Source of the DNA: Planctomycetota bacterium
Lineage (GTDB): Bacteria > Planctomycetota > Phycisphaerae > WQYP01
Direction of reading: 5' to 3'
NCBI GenBank assembly: GCA_021805585.1
Contig: JAJZEY010000421.1
Coordinates: forward strand, 1 to 10,902
DNA length: 10,902 bases
Position numbers and translations under genes: made by a program. The stretch's first letter is position 1. The number at the start of each line of letters is the position of its first letter. Shown in pieces: positions 1 through 8,100 of this stretch. Below the pieces are notes generated by a model. It saw nothing but the letters and a program-made list of their open reading frames with translations, was not told the origin of the DNA and searched no databases.

Positions 1-534
1 ACAGGGTTGCGCCTATCAGAGGTGTCCCGGCCTGCCCGTCGCTCTGCTTTCACCTGCTACACTCTCACCTGATCCGTGTTGCCGCGGCAACGCTTGGGGG
101 GCGGGCCAAACGGGGGGGGCGGGCGTCCCGGCCGCTTCGTCATCATCGCAAGAAGGAAGACGCTTTTCAGGTAAGCTTTCCCCTCGGCACCCCATCAATA
201 ATTATGCGATATTCTCGCTTCCCGATAAAAGTGGGCAGACCCACTGCGAGCCGCCTGGGCGTGCCGTGGCTTGCCAAAGGTCGGCTGGAAACAACAATCT
301 ATTGGCCGGCTCCCATGTTCGATCCGCCCTGAGGCGACCGTCCGCGGGCCAAAAGCGGATTAAATATCGATAAATCTACCGTTTTACGGTGAAATCACCT
401 TTTCTATTTGATTCAATATATCCCCGGCATTTGACCGATAATCTACGTGAGGCTCTCGCGGAGCTGCTTTGACCTTGGCCTGCCAGTACGGGTGCCATTG
501 GCGCTTTTGTTTGCCTGAAATGACTGGGAGTTGC
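1..534. other. Intergenic region without a convincing gene
   Basis: No reading frame here looks like a real protein; a 60-codon minus-strand frame (16-198) is low-complexity, matches no family I know and crosses the G-tracts. Visible structure: the G-run cluster at 96-123; an AT-rich stretch at about 355-425 that is the most promoter-like part; and two short overlapping hairpins, ACCGT-TTT-ACGGT (378-390) and GGTGA-AA-TCACC (388-399), which share bases and so could not form together. No clear -35/-10 pair was found for the downstream cyclase gene, although its promoter presumably lies here. No c-di-GMP riboswitch core was recognised. Confidence 0.6.
96..123 (+). other. G-quadruplex-type motif
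   Basis: Four runs of three or more G lie within 28 bases: G6 (96-101), G3 (103-105), G8 (112-119) and G3 (121-123). The linkers are C, CCAAAC and C. This meets the usual G3+N1-7 pattern for an intramolecular quadruplex on the plus strand. It can also be read as a tandem of two copies of GGGGGGCGGG. The motif is about 460 bases upstream of the cyclase start. Folding and function are inferred, not shown. Confidence 0.6.
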
Positions 535-585
535 ATGAGGTTGGCCGGCGTTTTTTGCTGGTTTAAAAACTGGATCCGCGTATGA
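535..585 (+). CDS. Possible 16-residue leader peptide overlapping the cyclase start
   Basis: An ATG at 535 opens a 16-codon frame, MRLAGVFCWFKNWIRV, whose TGA stop (583-585) overlaps the cyclase ATG in the arrangement ATGA (582-585). A GGGAG stretch (526-530) precedes the ATG, but its spacing of about 4 bases is short. The cyclase start has only a weak GGA about 9 bases upstream, so ribosomes ending on this mini-frame could re-initiate on the cyclase (translational coupling). A frame this short can arise by chance, and the peptide resembles nothing I know. What is seen is the start, the stop overlap and a purine-rich site; translation and coupling are inference. Confidence 0.35.
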   Translation: MRLAGVFCWFKNWIRV

Positions 586-3290
586 ACACAGATTTTCTAA
601 TCAGCCTTTACCGCACCTGTGTGCTTGCAAAAGCCAGCGATGACCTGTTTGCGGCCGCGTTGCCAATACTTATTGCCCATACCGACGCGATGGGGGGCTT
701 CGTCTATCAGAAAGGCACCAGCGGGAACGTGTGCGTCTTGGCCGCCAGCGGACCAAAACAGGAGGGGGCGGGCCTGTCGGAATTCCTTGCCAGCGTTCCG
801 GCGGATGATGGCTGGTTTAACGGATTGATGCCCACGGAGCCTGACACGCAATCGGCTGATCAGGGCCCCGCGGCTTCAGACGCATCGCCCCTTCACATTG
901 CAACTGTTGATAATCTGGCGGCCGATGTTCGGTTCGCCGAGGCCCTGTCGCCTGTCTGGTTAGAGGCTGCGGTAGCGCACGGCTGGAAATCGCTGTTTCT
1001 GGCCGGCAATTCTTCAATAATTCTGGTGCTGTTTGGATCGGCCCGCGGGCAATTCCATCATGCGGATATGTCCGGCCAGATGTGTGCGATTATCGAAACC
1101 TTATTCGACGCATCGCGCCGCCTGTTGGCTATGGAAAGTATGGGGCGATTCAACTCGGAACTTCAGCACTTAAACGCCTTGCATCAGGCCCTGGTCGAAC
1201 AGGAACAAATACTCTTTGAACTGCCCAGTGATGCGGAGTTGTTTGACGGCGTGTGTCAGCGGCTGCAAGCGACCGGGCTTTTTGATCTGGTGGGAATCGG
1301 ATGGCCCGACCCGGACGGCAAAGTTCGTTACCATCACGCCATTGGCTCCCGCGCACGGGATCTGATGGAGACATTCGCTTCATCCGTGACGGGTCCGGGT
1401 GAAGGAACGCTTTCACGCGAAGTGATGCGCACCGGCAAAATTCAGATCAGCAACGATTATCTGCACGATGCGCGCACGCGGGCATATCACGAAATCGCGC
1501 GGAAGCTGAATATCAACGCCTGGGCGGCAATACCCATCGTGTGTGAAGGCAAAACCTGGGGCGTGCTGGGAGTCATCAGCCGCAAACGAGGTGTTTTTCA
1601 GGATGCCATCAGCACGCTTCTGGCCACCAGCGCGGCGCTGCTTGGCCGCACTCTGGAACGGCGGCGGTTGTTCGCCAAGCTGCATGTAAAGCAAACCGCT
1701 CTGGAACGCCTCAATACCCTTTACAACGCCATTCTGGAAGAATCCAAACTGATCCTGACCGCGCCTACCGAGCGGGAGCTTCTCGCGGGAATTTGTGACA
1801 CACTGGTTGCCACCGGTCCATTTTCAATTATCGCCATCGGCTGGCCCGACGACCAGGGTATTTTACATTACCATTATGGTGCCGGCAGCAACGTGCGGGA
1901 TGTTCTTGATAGCTTTTCGTTTTCAACTCATGAAGCGCCCGTGACCCTTTCCGGAACCGCGTGGCGTTCGCAGGCGCTGGAATTCAGCAACAACTACCCG
2001 GCCGACCCGCGCAGTAGCGGTTTTAATGCGTCGTCGGCGGCGCGGAACATCAAATCCATTGCCGTCATTCCCATTCGCCGCGCGGGGGCCGTCTGGGGGC
2101 TCATCAGTGTGGTGTCCGAACAGACCGACTTTTTCAATGAAGACCTTTTGTCTCTTGTACGCAACTGTTCGCTGCTTCTGGGAAGCGCTCTGGATTCCCT
2201 GGACATGAAATCCCGCGTGGACCGCCTGGGCAGCCTGTATAAATCCTTAAGCGGTCAGGGCGAAATAGTGCTTCAGGCGCATGATGAAGCCGGTCTTTGC
2301 CGGGGTACCGCCGAACAACTGGCCAATTGCGGCCTGTTCAGCACGATTTCCATCAGCCGCCCGAACGAAGCCGGCCTGATGGAGCGCATTGCAGTGGGGG
2401 GGCGCGGTCGGGAACAATTATTAAATGTTCATATCAATATTAATAGTGAAAACGCGCTAAGCCTGGTGGCCACTGCCTGGCGCGAGGGCCGCCGGTGTTT
2501 TGCCAATCACTTTCAATCCGCCGAAAATCTGTCGGATAATCGCGATGCCATCGTGGCCATCGGGGGACAATCGGTGGCGGCGGTGCCGGTGCGCCGCGGC
2601 GGACGCTTATGGGGAGTTCTAAGTCTGATCTCATCCCATGCGGAACTGTTTGATAATGAAATTCTTTCCCTGGTGGATCGCCTGGCGGACCAATTGGGCC
2701 ACGCATTGGATGAAATCGACCTGCGCCACCGCTTGGACGCCGAATTGACGCAGCAGGCCTGGCTTGCCGCCCATGACGTGCTGACCGGTCTGCCCAATCG
2801 CGGCACAATGGATGAAAATCTTCGGCGGGCCGTCGCCCGCTCGCAACGCGGCAAGACCACCCTGGCCGTGGCCATGCTGGATATCAACAATTTTAAGCCG
2901 ATCAACGATACCCTTGGCCACGCCGCGGGCGACCTGTTCCTTCAGCAGCTTGCCGGCCGCATAAAATCCACGCTGCGAAAGACCGATTGCGCCCATCGGC
3001 TCGGCGGTGATGAATTTGTGATTATTTTAGAGGATTTGGTTGCCCATCAGGATGCTGAATGTTTTTTTTCCCGACTTGCCTCGGAAATAGACCGCCCGTT
3101 TGATCTTGAATCCATTGGCCGGATTCACGCCTCGGCAAGCATCGGCTTTGCGATTTTTCCCACAACCTGCGCTGATCCGGCCGCACTGCTCCGCTCCGCT
3201 GATGCGGCGCTGTATCGCGCGAAAAGCGTCAAGGCCGAAAATACCAAATGGTTGTGCAATCAACCCGGCGAGGATTACATCGCCCCTTAA
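582..3290 (+). CDS. Multi-GAF sensor diguanylate cyclase
   Basis: This is a 902-residue cytoplasmic protein, with no signal peptide or membrane segment, that should make c-di-GMP from two GTP. The N-terminal 180 residues look like a diverged GAF-type domain. Three recognisably repeated GAF units follow at about 197-365, 377-545 and 550-715; the first two share the motif IGWPD (239-243 and 419-423), while the third is more diverged. A GGDEF domain fills about 725-890, with DVLTGLPNR (732-740), metal-site Asp767, FKPIND (771-776), GH..GD (779-784) and GGDEF at 808-812. RKTD (799-802) lies five residues before GGDEF, which is an intact RxxD product-inhibition I-site. No EAL or HD-GYP domain is present, so the protein is a synthase only. 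The GAF ligands cannot be predicted. Translation may be coupled to the leader frame at 535-585. The gene converges on the barrel-protein gene. Confidence 0.93.
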   Translation: MNTDFLISLYRTCVLAKASDDLFAAALPILIAHTDAMGGFVYQKGTSGNVCVLAASGPKQEGAGLSEFLASVPADDGWFNGLMPTEPDTQSADQGPAASDASPLHIATVDNLAADVRFAEALSPVWLEAAVAHGWKSLFLAGNSSIILVLFGSARGQFHHADMSGQMCAIIETLFDASRRLLAMESMGRFNSELQHLNALHQALVEQEQILFELPSDAELFDGVCQRLQATGLFDLVGIGWPDPDGKVRYHHAIGSRARDLMETFASSVTGPGEGTLSREVMRTGKIQISNDYLHDARTRAYHEIARKLNINAWAAIPIVCEGKTWGVLGVISRKRGVFQDAISTLLATSAALLGRTLERRRLFAKLHVKQTALERLNTLYNAILEESKLILTAPTERELLAGICDTLVATGPFSIIAIGWPDDQGILHYHYGAGSNVRDVLDSFSFSTHEAPVTLSGTAWRSQALEFSNNYPADPRSSGFNASSAARNIKSIAVIPIRRAGAVWGLISVVSEQTDFFNEDLLSLVRNCSLLLGSALDSLDMKSRVDRLGSLYKSLSGQGEIVLQAHDEAGLCRGTAEQLANCGLFSTISISRPNEAGLMERIAVGGRGREQLLNVHININSENALSLVATAWREGRRCFANHFQSAENLSDNRDAIVAIGGQSVAAVPVRRGGRLWGVLSLISSHAELFDNEILSLVDRLADQLGHALDEIDLRHRLDAELTQQAWLAAHDVLTGLPNRGTMDENLRRAVARSQRGKTTLAVAMLDINNFKPINDTLGHAAGDLFLQQLAGRIKSTLRKTDCAHRLGGDEFVIILEDLVAHQDAECFFSRLASEIDRPFDLESIGRIHASASIGFAIFPTTCADPAALLRSADAALYRAKSVKAENTKWLCNQPGEDYIAP

Positions 3291-3466
3291 TGTGGCCGGT
3301 CGCAGGCTATCAGGCTCGACCGACAAGCCAACGCCCCATGGTCCGCTCCCCGCGACCCCTTCATCTTGACCAGTTTTAGCATCAGGTGAATAACACCAAT
3401 TCAGGCATAGCTCTCATTCACTTTGGGGTGGACAAGCATCCGCGTGTTGGTCGTGAATCGTTCGCG

Positions 3467-3483
3467 GTGTGGACATCTTGCCC
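3467..3483 (-). repeat. Degenerate copy of the REP-like palindrome
   Basis: On the minus strand this reads GGGCAAGATGTCCACAC. It matches the intact palindrome unit at 3550-3566 (GGGCAGGATGCCCATGC) at 13 of 17 positions. All four differences are transitions, as expected of an older, decaying copy in the same orientation. The two copies are 83 bases apart. A further fragment, ATGGGCATTTGG, reads on the minus strand at about 3515-3526. Confidence 0.4.
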
Positions 3484-3550
3484 GCTGCTCGGTCATGCCA
3501 AGAAGAGATACAAGCCAAATGCCCATACCCCGTCAGGCGGCATCCCGTAG

Positions 3551-3569
3551 CATGGGCATCCTGCCCATG
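3551..3569. repeat. REP-like perfect palindrome (CATGGGCA-TCC-TGCCCATG)
   Basis: An 8-bp perfect inverted repeat (3551-3558 and 3562-3569) with a 3-base loop lies between two convergent genes. Its minus-strand translation in one frame is HGQDAHAT and its plus-strand translation is MGILPM. From general knowledge, such peptides recur as spurious short products in planctomycete annotations because of dispersed palindromic repeats. The position between convergent genes is typical for REP-type elements. No RAYT-type transposase is in this window, so genome-wide dispersal is inferred. Confidence 0.6.
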
Positions 3570-3610
3570 AGGCGTCAATCGCAGCTGGGTGCGGTTATCT
3601 TGCTCATAAA

Positions 3611-3642
3611 GGATCATGTCATATCAGTCGCGGCGGTGATCC
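3611..3642 (-). terminator. Weak inverted repeat after the barrel-protein gene
   Basis: GGATCA (3611-3616) and TGATCC (3637-3642) form a 6-bp stem with a 20-base loop directly after the minus-strand stop codon. On the minus strand the stem is followed by TTTATGAG, which is only a short T-run. It may end the barrel-protein transcript, but the long loop and weak T-tract make this uncertain. Confidence 0.25.
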
Positions 3643-3643
3643 G

Positions 3644-4609
3644 TTAGAACTTAAATTTGGCGTTCAGAGAAATATACGCGGCATTGGCGATTTGGCCGAC
3701 CGGGGTTTCATTAATGGACTGATACCCCTGGCTGAACGCCTGATTAAACGCGTAACCGCCGCCAAGTTTCATGGAAAAATTCGGACAGGTAATAATCCGC
3801 ACGCCCGCTTCAACCCGACACATGTTGAAAAACAGGCGCTGGTCATGGTTATAGTAATCCACATGAAACGCCCATGACTGGCTGGCGAACAGGCCATACA
3901 CATGCAGCCATCGCAGCAGGCGGTAATCAATATCCGCATGCCCGTCGTCGGTGGGAAAGTACATGAGTTCCAGGTTCAGGCGGTCAAACGGACGGTAATC
4001 CAGATATTCATAAATTCCAACGCCCCAGGTCAACTTTGTCGTTTCATGCAAAAATTCCACCGTCGGCAGCGGCACGTCGGGCAGAACGGAACGGTTGCCA
4101 TCGTAATTGATTCCAAATACCAGGCTGTCCCGCGGGTTGAATTGGTATTGGGCGGTAATGTCTGCAAGTCCGTACACGGCCTGACCCTCGTTATAGGGGC
4201 TGTTGCCCGAATAGCCCGCACCCACGACCGCGCCTAAACTCCATGGGCCTGACTGAACGATGGGAATGCCCAGCGACATCGATTGTTCGTTCAACTGTCG
4301 CGGCAGCAGGCTGCTGTGCGTATTTAACGCCATGTACAGTGAATCCCAGGCGATTGTCGGGCTGTACTGACCGGTATCCGCCAGCCGCACCCTGCCCGAA
4401 GAATCCACAATCCCAATCTGGGCGGGGGTGCCATCATTGCGGATGTGGCTTTTGTTTTCCAGCAGGCCCCAAGTGGAGGATTCCACGTTAATGTTGCTGT
4501 CCCATGGGAGAAGTGTGCTTAAATCGGATGAAAGGGCGTAGGCCCTTCCAGTGGTCAGCAGTCCGGCGGCCAGGCCGATTCCGGTCATCCAGTTTTTCAG
4601 GGAATTCAT
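3644..4609 (-). CDS. Putative outer-membrane beta-barrel protein
   Basis: This is a 321-residue exported protein of unknown function. The N-terminus (MNSLKNWMTGIGLAAGLLTT...) is a Sec signal peptide with predicted cleavage after AYA at residue 25. The mature part is rich in alternating aromatic/hydrophobic and polar residues with Gly-rich turns, as in beta-barrels. It ends in ISLNAKFKF, a C-terminal amphipathic strand with terminal Phe, the usual outer-membrane insertion signal. It resembles planctomycete/Bacteroidota barrel families of unknown function (DUF6268-like is a guess). The in-frame ATG at 4615 also exists, but the AAGGA site would be only 1 base from it and is 7 bases from the ATG at 4609, so I chose 4609. 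The upstream neighbour is the exported GH2 enzyme, 118 bases away from this start. A role in glycan uptake is possible but unproven. Confidence 0.8.
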   Translation of the reverse strand: MNSLKNWMTGIGLAAGLLTTGRAYALSSDLSTLLPWDSNINVESSTWGLLENKSHIRNDGTPAQIGIVDSSGRVRLADTGQYSPTIAWDSLYMALNTHSSLLPRQLNEQSMSLGIPIVQSGPWSLGAVVGAGYSGNSPYNEGQAVYGLADITAQYQFNPRDSLVFGINYDGNRSVLPDVPLPTVEFLHETTKLTWGVGIYEYLDYRPFDRLNLELMYFPTDDGHADIDYRLLRWLHVYGLFASQSWAFHVDYYNHDQRLFFNMCRVEAGVRIITCPNFSMKLGGGYAFNQAFSQGYQSINETPVGQIANAAYISLNAKFKF

Positions 4610-4616
4610 CAACATG

Positions 4617-4621
4617 TCCTT
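4617..4621 (-). promoter_or_regulatory. Ribosome binding site that decides the barrel-protein start
   Basis: On the minus strand AAGGA lies 7 bases before the ATG at 4609 and 1 base before the alternative ATG at 4615. The spacing supports the downstream start. Confidence 0.55.
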
Positions 4622-4629
4622 ATGATATA

Positions 4630-4650
4630 AAATGAGTTATGAACTCATTT
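4630..4650. promoter_or_regulatory. Perfect 9-bp palindrome upstream of the barrel gene (operator candidate)
   Basis: AAATGAGTT (4630-4638), loop ATG, AACTCATTT (4642-4650) is a perfect inverted repeat; with a one-base bulge it extends by four A/T pairs. It sits 9 bases upstream of the AAGGA site of the barrel gene and overlaps the candidate -10 box. It could be an operator for a dimeric repressor, a 5'-UTR hairpin, or a weak terminator for the GH2 transcript. The AT-rich stem favours an operator over a terminator. Confidence 0.45.
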
Positions 4651-4675
4651 ATATTTTAGTATTATTCGCGGTCAT
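4648..4675 (-). promoter_or_regulatory. Candidate promoter for the barrel-protein gene
   Basis: On the minus strand ATGACC (4670-4675) and TATAAA (4648-4653) are separated by 16 bases and lie in an AT-rich spacer. The -10 box runs into the 4630-4650 palindrome and the -35 touches the 4674-4691 palindrome. The match to a housekeeping sigma consensus is only fair. Confidence 0.3.
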
Positions 4676-4691
4676 TTCCATTTTTGGAAAT
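4674..4691. repeat. Second palindrome in the GH2-barrel spacer
   Basis: ATTTCCA (4674-4680), loop TTTT, TGGAAAT (4685-4691) is a perfect 7-bp inverted repeat, centred about 42 bases from the centre of the 4630-4650 palindrome. On the minus strand the loop reads AAAA, so it is not a T-tract terminator for GH2. It may be a second protein-binding site. Confidence 0.4.
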
Positions 4692-4727
4692 ACAGACCGG
4701 TTCCGGGTTTATCCCGCACAGATCGCC

Positions 4728-6959
4728 TCAGCGGTAATTAGCATGGTGCGGCGCATCGGGATCATAAACGATGGTGCATTTGTCTTCCACGGTTTTATCG
4801 GCCTTCTGACCGATGGCCACCACGGTATTAGCGCCGCGGTTCAATTCCGCCCGCGGCCAGACGAACACGCCATTGGCACCGGATCGAGACCCCAGCGATT
4901 TGCCGTTTAATTTCAATTCCACCACCGGGCAATTCGCGTAAACCTTGAACACCGTGTGGGCGTCGGGCCGGCAATTGAAGCGCTTGGAGGTAATGTGAAC
5001 CAGCGGCTCGCTGGTCCACTGGGCTTTGTAATAAAAAAAAGCGTCCTTGCGTGTCTTACGGTCATGGGTCATAAGCCCCTTGTCATTTATTCCGGGATGG
5101 TCGCCTTCATGGCGGCCGGATGAGGCAAAATCAAACATGACCCACAGGAAAGTCCCCCACAGCCAGGGGCGTTCCTTCATGGCGGCCCAGGCATGTTCAT
5201 GCACAATACATTGCCATTCCTCCGGGTGCCAGTACGCACCAGGATTAGGCTGCGTGACATGATTTTCATGCTGATATATGCTGGCACCGGCACCATATTC
5301 GCTCATGCCGATACAGCGGCCCGGAGACCGCGTCTCCACAACTTTGCGAATGCCATCCAGAATCGACGGGTATTCCGTCGGCCTGCCGCCGTACCAGCCC
5401 GGATAGCGGTTGAATGCGACAATATCCGTGATATATCCCAAAGGATTGGATGGCGACTGATCGTCCGCAGCGGTGGTGGGTCGGGTGGGGTCCAGTCGTC
5501 TGGCCTCGGCGTTAAGCTCCGCCACCAGGTGAACGCCGAGTTTGTGGGGTCCGCTGTTGCCCAGTTCGTTGTACAGGCTCCAGAAGCAGATGGATGGATG
5601 GTTGAAATTCTGTTTGATGAGTTCACGAAGCTGACGTTTCTGGTTTTCCGCGAAAATTTCCGTGTGGGCCACACCGTTGACCAGGCCATCTTCCGCCCAA
5701 ACCACTATTCCCAGCTTATCCGCTTCATCATAAGAAGCCTGCGGATGCTGGTAATGAGCCATCCGCACGCAGGTGGCACCAAGTTCGTGTATCAGGCGAA
5801 TATCCTGGTGCAGGTCGGCATCCGAAACCGCACGCCCCTTGTGCGGACGATCCTGATGCAGGCATACGCCATGTAGCGGGTACGATTCCCCATTCAGGAA
5901 GAATCCCTTGTCCGGGTCTATATGAAAGAACCGCAGGCCCAGCGGCTGAAGAACGCGGTCGGTGCGGTGCCCGCCGTCAAAAATATCCACCCGAACCTGA
6001 TGAATATACGGATCCTGCCGTCCGTGCCATAAATGCGGATTTTTCAATTCCACACGTTGCACGCAGGTGACCGTTTTGCCGGCCGGCACATGGGGCGCTG
6101 CGGCACCAGTGGCCAGGCTGTTGCCGTGGGCATCTAAAATGCTGTAACCGACGCCGGCGGTCTTTTTTGTGTCCGAGGCATTGCGGACCAGCGTGGTAAT
6201 TTCCAGCTCCGCAATATCAGGGGTGACACGAACTTGCTTGATATACACGCCCGGACCGCCGTCATCCAGCGGGCTGATGGAAAGAGAATCCATCGCCAGC
6301 AGCCGCACGTGTCGGTACAGTCCGCCATCCATATTAAAATCGCCGGTTAGTGGTGCCACGACATTGTTGGGCGAATTATCCACACGAACGGCCAGAACAT
6401 TGCGGCCGGAACGATTAATGTGCGGAGTCAGGTCAATGCAAAAGCCCCCAAAAGCGCCCGTGTGTTCACCGGCCAGCCGCCCATTGCAATACACGCGTGC
6501 GAAAATGCAGGCCCCCTGCGCATAAAGAAAGAACTGCTTGTGTGGATCATCGGCGTGTGCCGGGGGCAGATCAATCTGGCGTCGATACCACGCCGGCCCG
6601 CGATAGTAAGGCGCTCCGGTCTGGCCATCCTGGCCGTTCCAGGTGTGGGGCAGATTCACCGTGGACCAGGAGGCATCATTGAATTGCGGGTGTTCGGCCC
6701 CGGGGAAACCTTGTTTAAGGAATTTCCAGCCGGCGTCCAAATCCATTTCCACACGCCCCGGTTCATCGGCATCCGCGACCGGGGACAGTGGCAGTGCTGT
6801 CAGGTGGCTGGATGAACAGCCGGCGGCCCCCGCGGTAGCCGCCGCGGCCAGCGCGCCAAGCTTAAGCAGATCACGTCGATTGGCCCCGATTTGCGGTTGT
6901 GCGCTGGTGTCCGCATCAGTCAGTTTTGCGAAACTCTCAAAGAATGTTGAGCCACTCAT
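4728..6959 (-). CDS. Tat-exported GH2 glycosidase lipoprotein (beta-galactosidase-like)
   Basis: This is a 743-residue retaining glycoside hydrolase of family 2, probably cleaving beta-galactosides or related glycans outside the cytoplasm. The N-terminus carries a twin-arginine motif NRRDLLK (27-33), a hydrophobic Ala-rich stretch and a lipobox AAGC with Cys48, predicting a Tat-exported, lipid-anchored enzyme. Domains: jelly-roll sugar-binding about 70-222, immunoglobulin-like about 230-340, catalytic TIM barrel about 345-640, and a DUF4982-like C-terminal domain about 645-735. The acid/base is Glu465 in SLYNELG; the nucleophile is Glu554 in GMSEYG. Both are present, so the enzyme should be active. 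Exact substrate is not readable from sequence; beta-glucuronidase or beta-mannosidase are alternatives. AAAGG lies 8 bases before the ATG. The barrel-protein gene follows downstream. Confidence 0.92.
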   Translation of the reverse strand: MSGSTFFESFAKLTDADTSAQPQIGANRRDLLKLGALAAAATAGAAGCSSSHLTALPLSPVADADEPGRVEMDLDAGWKFLKQGFPGAEHPQFNDASWSTVNLPHTWNGQDGQTGAPYYRGPAWYRRQIDLPPAHADDPHKQFFLYAQGACIFARVYCNGRLAGEHTGAFGGFCIDLTPHINRSGRNVLAVRVDNSPNNVVAPLTGDFNMDGGLYRHVRLLAMDSLSISPLDDGGPGVYIKQVRVTPDIAELEITTLVRNASDTKKTAGVGYSILDAHGNSLATGAAAPHVPAGKTVTCVQRVELKNPHLWHGRQDPYIHQVRVDIFDGGHRTDRVLQPLGLRFFHIDPDKGFFLNGESYPLHGVCLHQDRPHKGRAVSDADLHQDIRLIHELGATCVRMAHYQHPQASYDEADKLGIVVWAEDGLVNGVAHTEIFAENQKRQLRELIKQNFNHPSICFWSLYNELGNSGPHKLGVHLVAELNAEARRLDPTRPTTAADDQSPSNPLGYITDIVAFNRYPGWYGGRPTEYPSILDGIRKVVETRSPGRCIGMSEYGAGASIYQHENHVTQPNPGAYWHPEEWQCIVHEHAWAAMKERPWLWGTFLWVMFDFASSGRHEGDHPGINDKGLMTHDRKTRKDAFFYYKAQWTSEPLVHITSKRFNCRPDAHTVFKVYANCPVVELKLNGKSLGSRSGANGVFVWPRAELNRGANTVVAIGQKADKTVEDKCTIVYDPDAPHHANYR

Positions 6960-6996
6960 TGGAACCGCCTTTCATATCCCGCAGCTTTGAATCAGG

Positions 6997-7025
6997 ATGT
7001 TATTTGTACCATGATATTCCAACAA
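6997..7025 (-). promoter_or_regulatory. Candidate promoter for the GH2 gene
   Basis: On the minus strand TTGTTG (7020-7025) and TAACAT (6997-7002) are spaced by 17 bases, in the only AT-rich part of the spacer and just after the ispA terminator hairpin. The matches are 3 or 4 of 6 bases each, so support is weak. Confidence 0.22.
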
Positions 7026-7063
7026 CACAAGCCGCGTTGGCCTTAATCGCGCCAACGTGCGGC
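7019..7063 (-). terminator. Hairpin terminator after trpA-ispA
   Basis: On the minus strand GCCGCACGTTGGC (7063-7051), a 9-base loop and GCCAACGCGGC (7041-7031) form an 11-bp GC-rich stem with a 2-base bulge. It is followed by TTGTGTTGTTGG (7030-7019), which is T-rich but not a pure T-run. The hairpin lies about 78 bases after the ispA stop and before the GH2 gene, which suits the end of the trpA-ispA transcript. Confidence 0.55.
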
Positions 7064-7140
7064 GGTCGGAACCGGCACCGGGCAAACAAGGTGTACAAGT
7101 CATTTGTGCGCATAAAACCGGCGGCCCGATCGCCGTCGAG

Positions 7141-8067
<927 letters not shown>

Positions 8068-8100
8068 TTTGCCGATTCCAGAAATTGTTTCGCACGGGCC

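Larger units (their letters stand above)
3291..3643. other. Convergent intergenic spacer
   Basis: This spacer lies between the 3' ends of the cyclase (+) and the barrel protein (-). It holds no credible gene; the short frames on either strand simply read through the repeats. It carries a 6-bp inverted repeat (CGGTCG 3297-3302 / CGACCG 3317-3322) just after the cyclase, too weak and lacking a T-run to be called a terminator, plus the REP-like copies and the 3611-3642 inverted repeat listed separately. Confidence 0.7.

Noticed and set aside
16..198. Minus-strand 60-codon frame at the window start
   Set aside because: It reads through the G-quadruplex-type tracts, is rich in Pro/Gly/Arg, and has no family resemblance.
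499..514. Sigma-54-like TGGCGC...TTGC upstream of the cyclase
   Set aside because: The GG and GC elements are separated by 11 bases rather than the strict 10, and the -24 box is imperfect.
200..581. c-di-GMP (GEMM) riboswitch upstream of the cyclase
   Set aside because: Looked for the conserved core elements around the expected tetraloop and receptor and did not find them.
3297..3322. Terminator directly after the cyclase gene
   Set aside because: Only a 6-bp stem with a 14-base loop and no T-run.
5193..5876. Plus-strand open frame of 227 codons opposite the GH2 gene
   Set aside because: It is antisense to the catalytic barrel of GH2, has no recognisable domain and no ribosome-binding site of note.
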